The position numbers and the translations under genes were made by a program. A stretch of DNA of 5,345 nt from JAMCRM01 sp041685075 (GTDB lineage: Bacteria > Acidobacteriota > Terriglobia > Bryobacterales > Bryobacteraceae), in the NCBI GenBank assembly GCA_041685075.1, contig JAWLGN010000343.1, positions 1 to 5,345 on the forward strand, in the 5' to 3' direction. The notes under the pieces were generated by a model. The model searched no databases, was not told where the DNA came from, and saw only the letters and a program-made list of their open reading frames with translations. This document shows positions 1 through 5,345 of this stretch, in pieces (position 1 is the stretch's first letter; each line of letters starts with the position of its first letter).

Positions 1-391
1 CTTTCAGCAGCCTCCCTGCCGGCCCGCTCTCCTCCACCGCCGCCAGCAGAATGTGCTCCACCGAAATGTACTCGTCCTTCAGTTTCCGGGCTTCTTCTTC
101 GGCGTCGGCGAGCAGGCGGTTCAGCCGGCTGGTGATATAGACCGTATCGGGGCCGCCCGTGGGACCGCTGACGCGGGGCAGCCGTTCCAGTTCCTGCTCC
201 AAACGCCGCCCGAGCGTATCCAGGTTCACTCCGGCGCGGCCCAGAATGCTCGAAGCCAGCCCGCCTTCCTGTTCCAGCAAACTCAGCAGCAGGTGTTCGA
301 CGTCGAGCTGCTGGTGTCCATAACGCGCCGCCCTGGTCTGGGCGCTGCGGATGGCTTCCTGGAGTTTTTCCGTGAAACGTTGGATATCCAT
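1..391 (-). CDS. clpB: ATP-dependent chaperone ClpB, N-terminal fragment (runs off left edge)
   Basis: This is the first 130 codons of a ClpB disaggregase, read leftwards from an ATG at 391-389. In the family, ClpB is a cytoplasmic hexameric AAA+ machine that works with DnaK/DnaJ/GrpE to pull proteins out of aggregates. The translation begins MDIQRFTEKLQEAI and shows the two Clp_N helical repeats. The first covers about residues 3-70 (H26-QQLDVEHLLLSLL, then LASSIL and LERLP). The second covers about 82-130 (TSRLNRLLADAEEEA, then EYISVEHILLAAVEE). The linker between them (LPRVSG) is typical of ClpB rather than ClpA or ClpC. The AAA+ modules, Walker motifs and middle coiled coil lie outside the window. 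The start is supported by the family-like N-terminus; the only nearby upstream ATG is out of frame and soon meets a TAG. The upstream GGGG is a poor ribosome site. It is divergent from the isomerase-murQ-murA cluster, with no obvious functional link. No CIRCE or HAIR heat-shock operator is visible. Confidence 0.93.
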   Translation of the reverse strand, partial: MDIQRFTEKLQEAIRSAQTRAARYGHQQLDVEHLLLSLLEQEGGLASSILGRAGVNLDTLGRRLEQELERLPRVSGPTGGPDTVYITSRLNRLLADAEEEARKLKDEYISVEHILLAAVEESGPAGRLLK

Positions 392-484
392 GGCACTACC
401 CCAATGGCATCAACTTTATTTTCCCCCCAAGCGCAGCCCGCTTCCGTCCGCGACGCTGCTCTAGCCCCGCGCCGGCGCGCTCCC

Positions 485-514
485 CTGTCCAACGGCGCAC
501 AACTCCGCTATAGT
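485..514 (+). promoter_or_regulatory. Possible promoter for the isomerase-murQ-murA cluster
   Basis: A TATAGT hexamer at 509-514 resembles a sigma-70 -10 box and stands out in GC-rich surroundings. The best -35 candidate is CTGTCC at 485-490, which matches TTGACA at only three positions, with an 18-bp spacer. Transcription would start near 520, leaving a leader of only about 7-8 nt before the ATG at 528, so the message could be nearly leaderless. No Shine-Dalgarno sequence precedes that ATG, which agrees with this reading but does not prove it. The weak -35 keeps confidence low. Confidence 0.3.
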
Positions 515-527
515 GTTCCGAGACGAC

Positions 528-1370
528 ATGTTCATCTCACTGAATGCATCGCTGGTGGCGGGTGAAAGGCTCGCCTGGCCGGATATGGTCCGGCTGGCCG
601 CCCGGCTGGGTTACCCGGGCGTGGATGTCAACCTCGGCGCCGCCATGACCGAGGGCGCCGACGCCACCCGGGCGGTATTCGAGCACTTGCGCCTCCGCCC
701 CGGCGTCATTGGTTTCCCGGTGAATTTCCGCCAGGACGACGCCGCCTTCGAGCAGGGCATGGCCAAGCTGCCCGCCGTCGCCGAATTCGCCGCCGCCATC
801 GGCTGTCCCCGCATGGCCACCTGGATCGTGGCCTCCTCGGACCGTCCCAAGGACGAACTGCGCGCCCTCTACCTGCGCCGCTTCCGCGCGGCCGCCGAGC
901 TGCTGGCCCGCTCCGGCGTGCGCCTGGGCCTCGAGTTCCTCGGCCCGCTTCATCTCCGTACCCAGCATTCCCACCCGTTCATCTGGCGGATGGAAGAGAT
1001 GGTCGAGTTCGCCGCCGAGTGCGGTCCCAACGTAGGGCTCCTGCTGGACGCCTGGCACTGGCATCACGCCGGCGCCACCACCGCCGACATCGTCTCCGCC
1101 GGCCGCCGGCGTATCGTCCACGTCCACGTCAACGACGCCAGAAAGCAGCCCCCCGAGGAGGTTCGCGACAACGATCGCATGATGCCCGGCGAAGGCGTCA
1201 TCGACCTGGCCGGCTTCTTCCGCACGCTGCACAAAATCGGCTACGACGATGCCGTGAGCGTGGAGGTCCTGGGGCGCGGCCTGCGCGAGATGCCCGCCGT
1301 CGAAGGCGCCCGACTGGGCCTGGAATCCACCCGCCGCGTGATGGAAAAGGCCGGGGTGCCTTGGAAGTAG
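528..1370 (+). CDS. Sugar phosphate isomerase/epimerase-like TIM-barrel protein (xylose-isomerase-like family)
   Basis: This 280-residue protein belongs to the xylose isomerase-like/AP endonuclease 2 TIM-barrel superfamily, which includes IolE, hydroxypyruvate isomerase and tagatose 3-epimerase. These enzymes usually bind one divalent metal through Glu, Asp, His and Glu at barrel strand ends. Matching positions are visible: E136 in GLEFLGP, D174 and H177 in LLLDAWHWH, H198/H200 and D203 in HVHVND, and E246 in SVEVLG. A PGEG motif (220-223) lies where the family places a substrate loop, and the first strand is MFISLNASL. Length is normal for the family and no signal peptide is seen, so it is probably cytoplasmic. 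I chose the ATG at 528 over the in-frame GTG at 513 because the protein then starts at the first beta strand, and because the GTG overlaps the candidate -10 box. It ends 34 nt before murQ on the same strand, so co-transcription and a role in amino-sugar or sugar-acid metabolism are plausible. The substrate is unknown; an isomerase, epimerase or dehydratase activity are all possible. Confidence 0.85.
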   Translation: MFISLNASLVAGERLAWPDMVRLAARLGYPGVDVNLGAAMTEGADATRAVFEHLRLRPGVIGFPVNFRQDDAAFEQGMAKLPAVAEFAAAIGCPRMATWIVASSDRPKDELRALYLRRFRAAAELLARSGVRLGLEFLGPLHLRTQHSHPFIWRMEEMVEFAAECGPNVGLLLDAWHWHHAGATTADIVSAGRRRIVHVHVNDARKQPPEEVRDNDRMMPGEGVIDLAGFFRTLHKIGYDDAVSVEVLGRGLREMPAVEGARLGLESTRRVMEKAGVPWK

Positions 1371-1404
1371 TGCGGCGCGGTACCATGGAGTTTCCGCCCC
1401 ATCC

Positions 1405-2295
1405 ATGTTTGAGCACCTGCTCACCGAACAGGCCAACCCGGCGTCGGAAGCCATAGACGCCCAGCCCACCGCCGAAATCCTGCGCATCATCAACCAGGAG
1501 GACCGCAAGGTGGCCGACGCCGTGGCCCGCGAAATCCCCGCCATCGTTCGCGCCGTCGACGCCGTCGTCGAGGTCATGGAGCGCGGCGGGCGGCTCTTCT
1601 ACATCGGCGCTGGCACCAGCGGCAGGCTCGGGGTCCTGGACGCCTCCGAGTGCCCCCCCACCTTCAGCGCCGGGCCGGACCGCGTGCAGGGCATCATGGC
1701 CGGCGGCGTGGACGCCCTCTGGCGCGCCACCGAAGCCAGCGAGGACGACCCCGCCGCCGGTGTCCGCGATTTGCTACAGCGTGGGTTTACAACCACAGAT
1801 GCGCTGGCCGGGCTCGCCGCCAGCGGTCGCACCCCTTACGTCCTGGGCGCCGTGGCGGAGGCCAACCGCCTGGGCGCCGTCACTATCGGAATCAGTTGTA
1901 CCCCCGGCTCGGAACTGGCCCGGCTGGCCCGCATCGCCATCACCCCGCTCACCGGGCCCGAGGTGCTGGCCGGCTCCACCCGCATGAAGGCCGGTACCGC
2001 CCAGAAGATGGTACTCAATATGCTCACTACAGCTACGTTCATACGGTTGGGGTTCTGTTACCGCAACCTGATGGTGAACGTGCAGCCGACCAACGCCAAG
2101 CTGGTGGACCGCGCGCGGCGCATCATCGCCGGGGCAACCGGGGTGGATTACGACCGTGCCGCCCGCCTGCTGGCCGACGCCGGCAATAACGTCCGCACCG
2201 CCATCGTCATGGAAAAGCGCCAGATCGGGCGCGAGGCCGCCGAGCGGCTCCTGGCGGCGGCGGGAGGGCGGATTCGACAGGCTCTCCATGGATAA
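1405..2295 (+). CDS. murQ: N-acetylmuramic acid 6-phosphate etherase MurQ
   Basis: MurQ is a cytoplasmic SIS-fold enzyme that cleaves the D-lactyl ether of MurNAc-6-phosphate, giving GlcNAc-6-phosphate and D-lactate in peptidoglycan recycling. The 296-residue product is full length. It carries the N-terminal signature TEQANPASEAID (7-18). The sugar-phosphate loop YIGAGTSGRLGVLDASE (66-82) ends in E82, which by alignment from memory matches the E. coli catalytic Glu83. E113 in SEDD matches Glu114. Further family blocks are LTGPEVLAGSTRMKAGTAQK (182-201) and NLMVNVQPTNAKL (221-233). The C-terminal helical part contains the usual AGNNVRTAIVM. The ATG at 1405 fits the family N-terminus. A GGAG lies about 14 nt upstream, further than ideal, so initiation may depend on readthrough from the preceding gene. 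The stop codon lies inside the murA start region (8-nt overlap). No MurP transporter, AnmK kinase or MurR-type regulator is in the window, so the source of the substrate is not shown. Confidence 0.96.
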   Translation: MFEHLLTEQANPASEAIDAQPTAEILRIINQEDRKVADAVAREIPAIVRAVDAVVEVMERGGRLFYIGAGTSGRLGVLDASECPPTFSAGPDRVQGIMAGGVDALWRATEASEDDPAAGVRDLLQRGFTTTDALAGLAASGRTPYVLGAVAEANRLGAVTIGISCTPGSELARLARIAITPLTGPEVLAGSTRMKAGTAQKMVLNMLTTATFIRLGFCYRNLMVNVQPTNAKLVDRARRIIAGATGVDYDRAARLLADAGNNVRTAIVMEKRQIGREAAERLLAAAGGRIRQALHG

Positions 2296-3544
2296 ATTCG
2301 TCATCAAAGGTGGGGTTCCGCTCCAAGGCGAAATCCCGATCAATGGAGCGAAAAACGCGGCGCTCCCGGCGCTGGCCGCGGCTCTGCTCACCAGCGAGCC
2401 GGTGGTGCTGTGCCGCATCCCCCAGGTGCGGGATATCCGCACCATGCAACGGCTGCTGGTGGACATCGGCGCCACCCTGGAGCCGGAGGCCGAAGCTGTC
2501 CGCATCCATACCCCCAGGATCGTCGCCCCCGAGGCGCCCTACGAGCTGGTGAAAACCATGCGGGCCTCCAGCCTGGTGCTGGGCCCCCTGGTGGCGCGCG
2601 CCCGGCGGGCCCGCGTCTCCCTCCCCGGCGGCTGCGCCATCGGGGCTCGCCCCATCAACCTGCACCTGGCCGGGCTGGAAAAACTCGGCGCCCGCATCCG
2701 CCAGGCCCACGGGTACGTCGAGGCCGAGGCCCCCGACGGGCTCCGCGGCGCCGCCATCTCCTTCGATCGCGTCACCGTCACCGGCACCGAGGACCTCATG
2801 ATGGCCGCCGTGCTGGCCGAGGGCGAAACCGTGCTGCTCAACGCCGCCCGCGAGCCGGAAGTGGTGGACCTGGCCGCCCTGCTCACCTCCATGGGCGCCC
2901 GCATCGAGGGCGCCGGCACCTCCGAAATCCGCATCCAGGGCGTCAAAGAGCTCCACGGCGCCGAGCACACCATCATCCCCGACCGCATCGAAGCCGGCAC
3001 CTTCGTCGTCGCCGGCGCCATCACCAACGGCAATCTCGCGGTCACCGGCTGCGTGCCGGAGCACATCGAGGCCCTCCTCGATAAACTCCGCCAGTCCGGC
3101 GTGACCGTCGAACAGCCCGACGCCACCACCATCCGGGTGCGCGGCAACGGGGGCCTCAAGTCCGTCGACGTCACCACCGCCGAGTATCCCGGCTTCGCCA
3201 CGGACCTCCAGGCGCAGTACATGGCCCTCATGACCCAGGCCGAGGGCATCGCCCTCATCGAAGAGCGCATCTTCGAAAACCGCTTCATGCACGCCTCCGA
3301 ACTCATGCGCATGGGCGCCAACATCCGGCTGGACGGCGGCCAGGCCATCGTCGCCGGCCCGCGCGAGCTGACCGGCGCCGGCGTCATCGCCTCGGACCTG
3401 CGCGCCAGCGCCTCCCTGGTGCTCGCCGCCCTGGTGGCCCGCGGCGAAACCGTCATCGACCGCGTCTACCACATCGACCGCGGTTACGAGAAGATCGAAG
3501 CCAAGCTGGCCGCCGTAGGGGCGCGCATCGAGCGCGTCGATTAA
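2288..3544 (+). CDS. murA: UDP-N-acetylglucosamine 1-carboxyvinyltransferase MurA
   Basis: MurA transfers enolpyruvate from PEP to UDP-GlcNAc, the first committed cytoplasmic step of peptidoglycan synthesis. The 418-residue product has the normal family length (about 419) and the two-domain EPSP-synthase-like fold. Key positions are visible: K22-N23 in NGAKNAALPA, the loop PGGCAIGARP with Cys116 (E. coli Cys115, the residue alkylated by fosfomycin), D306 in FATDLQAQ (E. coli Asp305), and R398 in HIDRGYEK (E. coli Arg397). Because the Cys is kept rather than replaced by Asp, the target itself should be fosfomycin-sensitive. The ATG at 2288 begins MDKFVIKGG, the usual MurA start; the open frame extends 44 codons upstream, but that part only shadows murQ. 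It overlaps the murQ stop by 8 nt. A weak AGG lies 6 nt before the ATG, and GGGAGG sits too far upstream, so translational coupling to murQ is likely. Chorismate-pathway AroA is excluded by the Cys loop and PGF-TDLQ motif. Confidence 0.97.
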   Translation: MDKFVIKGGVPLQGEIPINGAKNAALPALAAALLTSEPVVLCRIPQVRDIRTMQRLLVDIGATLEPEAEAVRIHTPRIVAPEAPYELVKTMRASSLVLGPLVARARRARVSLPGGCAIGARPINLHLAGLEKLGARIRQAHGYVEAEAPDGLRGAAISFDRVTVTGTEDLMMAAVLAEGETVLLNAAREPEVVDLAALLTSMGARIEGAGTSEIRIQGVKELHGAEHTIIPDRIEAGTFVVAGAITNGNLAVTGCVPEHIEALLDKLRQSGVTVEQPDATTIRVRGNGGLKSVDVTTAEYPGFATDLQAQYMALMTQAEGIALIEERIFENRFMHASELMRMGANIRLDGGQAIVAGPRELTGAGVIASDLRASASLVLAALVARGETVIDRVYHIDRGYEKIEAKLAAVGARIERVD

Positions 3545-3661
3545 CCCCTCCGGGGCCCGCTACGGCTGGTGCCCGGTGCAGGCGCCGCGGCCCCGCAGCC
3601 GCAGAAGCGCTCGGCCCCCAGGGGAACTGCTGCGCCTTCCTTCCACCGCGCAAGAAACTCG
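3545..3661. other. Intergenic stretch after murA, no gene seen
   Basis: This GC-rich gap separates the murA stop from the regulator promoter. It contains short self-complementary patches, such as GCGG/CCGC arms around 3587-3602, that could fold in RNA. None is followed by a T-run, so I cannot call an intrinsic terminator. Transcription from the murQ-murA cluster may run into the regulators or stop by a Rho-dependent route. Open frames on the minus strand here have no recognisable protein character. Confidence 0.5.
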
Positions 3662-3691
3662 TTGACAGTACAGTTCCGGTTTCTGCATAAT
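3662..3691 (+). promoter_or_regulatory. Near-consensus sigma-70-type promoter for the regulator pair
   Basis: A perfect TTGACA (-35) at 3662-3667 is followed, after an 18-bp spacer, by CATAAT (-10, five of six matches) at 3686-3691. A start near 3698 would give a leader of about 27 nt to the ATG at 3725. The surrounding 60 bp are clearly less GC-rich than the flanking genes. Short repeats overlap and flank it: ACAGT twice in tandem at 3665-3674, TACAG at 3669-3673 facing CTGTA at 3710-3714, and CAGA/TCTG at 3697-3700 and 3709-3712. Autoregulation by one of the downstream HTH proteins is an inference from position only. Confidence 0.65.
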
Positions 3692-3724
3692 CTCTTCAGA
3701 CCCTCGTATCTGTAGTACGTCTCT

Positions 3725-3973
3725 ATGGCCGGCCGTACCTACCTGGAACTTGTAGAACGAGTGGTGTTCGTTCTGGAAGCCTTGGGCGCGGGCGCGACTA
3801 CCCTGGGGGAGATCGCCGCCCGCACGGGACTGCCGAAGAGTACCACCTGCCGGGTGCTCTATACACTCCGGGAACTCGGCTGGGTGGAGCAGTCCATGCG
3901 TGGGGGCCGCTACCGGCTCACCGGGCGCATGCTGTCCGTGGCGCGGCAGGGCGTTCCCGCGGGCGCCGATTGA
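3725..3973 (+). CDS. Stand-alone IclR-type winged helix-turn-helix protein
   Basis: This 82-residue protein is almost entirely an IclR-family N-terminal DNA-binding domain. The first helix covers about residues 6-20 (LELVERVVFVLEAL). The helix-turn-helix covers about 25-52 (TTLGEIAARTGLPKSTTCR, then VLYTLRELG), followed by the wing GWVEQSMRGGRYRLT (52-66). A normal IclR protein has about 250 residues with a GAF-like effector domain after this point. Here the protein stops about a dozen residues after the wing, so no ligand domain is present. The ATG at 3725 follows a good promoter but no clear Shine-Dalgarno site. The next gene starts 31 nt downstream with its own HTH of the same class; by eye the two HTHs are clearly divergent, so this is not a recent duplication. 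It could be a genuine small DNA-binding partner, an antagonist, or the remnant of a truncated IclR gene. No downstream effector domain is visible in another frame before the next gene, which argues against a simple frameshift. Confidence 0.75.
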   Translation: MAGRTYLELVERVVFVLEALGAGATTLGEIAARTGLPKSTTCRVLYTLRELGWVEQSMRGGRYRLTGRMLSVARQGVPAGAD

Positions 3974-4004
3974 CCCCGGCACGCACCTGTGATTTCATGG
4001 CCTC

Positions 4005-5114
4005 GTGCCCCCTCCCGCCAAAGACCGCTATCTCCTCTCCACCGTCGACAAAGCCCTCACCATTCTGGAGACCCTCGAAAAGGAACGCCGCGCCCTCACC
4101 GTCCAGGAACTCGCCCAGGCCACCCGGATCCAGCGCTCGGCCGTTTTCCGCCTGGTCCACACCCTCGAGCGCCGCGGCTACCTCGAGCGCCTGGAAAACA
4201 AGAAGTACCGCTGCACCTACAGGCGGCGCCGCATCCTGCTGGGCTACGCCGCCCCCCTCACCGATACCCCGTTCCGCTGCGACGTGGCCGCCAGCATCCG
4301 GCGGGCCGCCGCCGAAGCCAATCTCGAACTGATCGTCCTCGATAACCGCGAGGACGACCCCGACACCTGCATCCGGAACGCCCAGGCCATGATCGAGGCC
4401 CGGGTGGACCTGGCCATGGCCTTCCAGCCGCGCTCCCCCATCGACCACATCGTGGCCGACTGCTTCGCGGGCGCCGGCATCCCCTTCATCTCCATCGAGA
4501 AGGCCGTCCCCGGCGCCACCTACTTCGGCGCCAACAACTTCCAGGCCGGCAAGCTGGCCGGGCGCGCGCTGGGCCGGTTCGCCGCGCACGCCTGGAACGG
4601 CCGTTTCGACTGCCTCGTGCTGGTGGAGCGCTCCCCGGCCAGCACCACCGTGAACGCCCGCATGGCCGGGGTGCGGGTGGGGCTCGAGGACGTGCTGGGA
4701 ACCGTCGAGGAGTCCCATGTCATCCACCTCGACGCCGCCGCCGGCGCCGAAACCAGCCGCCGCGCCATGGCCGAGTTGCTCGCGCGCCTCCCCCAAGGCT
4801 CGCGCCTGCTCATCTCCGGCTTCAACGACCCCATCGCCGTAGGCGTGCTCCACGCCGTGCGCGACGCCGGCCGCGAGGACGCCGTCGCCATCGTCGGGCA
4901 GAACGCCACCCAGGAAAGCCGCCAGGAGATCCGCAATCCCAACAGCCGGTTCATCGCCTCCATCGCCTACTTCCCCGAGCGCTACGGCGCCCGGCTGATC
5001 CGCCTCGCCATGGCCATCGTCAACCGCGAACCGGTGCCGCCGGCCGTATACACCGAGCACGCCATCCTCGACCGCCATAACATCGACCGGTACTACGGCA
5101 ACGGACCCGGGTAG
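4005..5114 (+). CDS. Transcriptional regulator: IclR-type winged HTH fused to a periplasmic-binding-protein-like sugar sensor
   Basis: This 369-residue protein has two recognisable parts. Residues about 8-72 form an IclR-type winged HTH: STVDKALTILETL, then LTVQELAQATRIQRSAVFRL, then HTLERRGYLERLENKKYRC. Residues about 86-355 match the type I periplasmic-binding fold of RbsB and LacI-type sensors. Lobe 1 has LELIVLDNREDD (107-118) and AQAMIEARVDLAMAF (126-140), then AGIPFISIEK (157-166) and YFGANNFQAGKLAG (173-186). The later part has LLISGFNDPIAVGVLHAV (268-285), VAIVGQN (294-300) and IASIAYFPERYGARLI (318-333). There is no signal peptide, so it should act in the cytoplasm as a ligand-responsive DNA-binding protein, probably for a sugar. 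Classical IclR proteins carry a GAF-like domain instead. The GTG at 4005 is the only plausible start: an in-frame TGA lies at 3990-3992 and the ATG at 3997 is out of frame. No Shine-Dalgarno site is evident. It probably shares the promoter ahead of the small HTH gene. Confidence 0.85.
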   Translation: MPPPAKDRYLLSTVDKALTILETLEKERRALTVQELAQATRIQRSAVFRLVHTLERRGYLERLENKKYRCTYRRRRILLGYAAPLTDTPFRCDVAASIRRAAAEANLELIVLDNREDDPDTCIRNAQAMIEARVDLAMAFQPRSPIDHIVADCFAGAGIPFISIEKAVPGATYFGANNFQAGKLAGRALGRFAAHAWNGRFDCLVLVERSPASTTVNARMAGVRVGLEDVLGTVEESHVIHLDAAAGAETSRRAMAELLARLPQGSRLLISGFNDPIAVGVLHAVRDAGREDAVAIVGQNATQESRQEIRNPNSRFIASIAYFPERYGARLIRLAMAIVNREPVPPAVYTEHAILDRHNIDRYYGNGPG

Positions 5115-5345
5115 TCCGGGCCGCACTTGTCCGGGCCGCGCCTTGACCCCGCGCCGCGCCTTGACCCCGCGCCGTGCCCCGCGCCGCGCCCCACACCGCG
5201 CCTTGACTCCGCGCCGTGCCCCGGGCCGCGCCTTGGCCCCGCGCCGTGCCCCGCGCCGCGCCCCACACCGCGCCTTGACCCCGCGCCGTGCCCCGGGCCG
5301 CGCCCCGGGCCGCGCCCCGCGCCGCGCCTTGACCCCGCGCCGCGC
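5115..5345. repeat. GC-rich modular tandem repeat of 12-bp and 18-bp units
   Basis: Starting next to the regulator stop codon and running off the right edge, the sequence is built almost entirely from two modules. One is an 18-bp unit, CCTTGACCCCGCGCCGTG with small variants, starting at 5141, 5159, 5201, 5231, 5273 and 5327. The other is a 12-bp unit, CCCCGCGCCGCG, with the variants CCCCGGGCCGCG and CCCCACACCGCG. The spacing of successive 18-bp units is 18, 42, 30, 42 and 54 bp, always 18 plus a multiple of 12. The combination 18+12+12 with the CCCCACACCGCG variant occurs twice (5159-5200 and 5231-5272), which suggests higher-order duplication. The first 26 bases hold a degenerate copy with TCCGGGCCGC at 5115 and 5130. 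All module lengths are multiples of three, and two plus-strand frames stay open to the window edge. The plus strand is strongly C-rich. I see no gene with a recognisable product, no direct-repeat/spacer CRISPR pattern and no intrinsic terminator. Confidence 0.88.

Noticed and set aside
392..430. Possible heat-shock promoter or operator for clpB (AAAATAAAG patch, TTGATG and CCATTG on the minus strand)
   Set aside because: The spacing and matches do not fit sigma-32 or sigma-70 boxes, and neither the CIRCE nor the HAIR inverted repeat is present.
468..479. Perfect 12-bp palindrome CGCGCCGGCGCG between clpB and the isomerase gene
   Set aside because: It uses only C and G in very GC-rich DNA, where such palindromes arise easily, and it does not line up with a convincing promoter on either strand.
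513..527. GTG start giving five extra residues to the isomerase
   Set aside because: It overlaps the candidate -10 box, has no ribosome site, and the ATG at 528 begins exactly at the first barrel strand.
2156..2287. 44-codon N-terminal extension of murA in the same open frame
   Set aside because: The extension is the +1 shadow of the murQ coding sequence; MurA proteins start at MDKFVIKGG and the total length from 2288 matches the family.
2207..3472. Long minus-strand open frames opposite murA (and similar ones opposite murQ, the isomerase and the fusion regulator)
   Set aside because: They are antisense shadows caused by C/G-ending codons; their translations are low-complexity Gly/Ala/Asp/His with no domain character.
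5020..5268. Minus-strand open frame translating to an Ala/Arg/Gly/Gln repeat protein
   Set aside because: It is a by-product of the tandem repeat being in multiples of three; there is no ribosome site or recognisable fold, and it overlaps the well-supported regulator.
5115..5345. CRISPR array
   Set aside because: The modules abut directly or vary in number without unique spacers of constant length, and no cas gene is nearby.

Overview
The window is very GC-rich bacterial DNA with strong C/G bias at third codon positions. Its gene set is ClpB, MurQ, MurA, a xylose-isomerase-like sugar isomerase/epimerase and an IclR-HTH/periplasmic-binding-fold regulator. This suits a peptidoglycan-recycling bacterium. 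My tentative guess is an Acidobacteriota (Bryobacterales/Solibacter-like) genome, based on the look of the proteins and the gene mix and not on any search.

Layout: (1) Positions 1-391, minus strand, hold the first 130 codons of clpB, a disaggregating AAA+ chaperone that runs off the left edge. (2) Positions 392-527 are a divergent intergenic region. (3) Positions 528-3544, plus strand, form a compact probable operon. It starts with a TIM-barrel sugar phosphate isomerase/epimerase-like protein, followed 34 nt later by murQ (MurNAc-6-phosphate etherase). murQ overlaps murA (UDP-GlcNAc enolpyruvyl transferase) by 8 nt. (4) Positions 3545-3724 are a gap whose right part is locally AT-richer and carries a near-consensus sigma-70-type promoter. 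(5) Positions 3725-5114, plus strand, hold two regulators in tandem: an 82-residue protein that is only an IclR-type winged HTH, then a 369-residue protein joining an IclR-type winged HTH to a LacI/RbsB-like sugar-binding domain. (6) From 5115 to the right edge is a low-complexity GC-rich tandem repeat built from 12-bp and 18-bp modules.

How the parts fit: MurQ cleaves the lactyl ether of MurNAc-6-phosphate to give GlcNAc-6-phosphate, which can be routed to UDP-GlcNAc. MurA uses UDP-GlcNAc for the first committed step of peptidoglycan synthesis, so the overlapping pair joins wall recycling to wall synthesis. The upstream isomerase-like protein may act on a related sugar, but its substrate cannot be read from sequence. 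The regulator pair has its own promoter and probably senses a sugar; its targets are unknown.

The most unusual items are the IclR-HTH/periplasmic-binding-domain fusion, the stand-alone HTH gene in front of it, and the modular repeat that begins directly after the regulator's stop codon and stays open in its reading frame.
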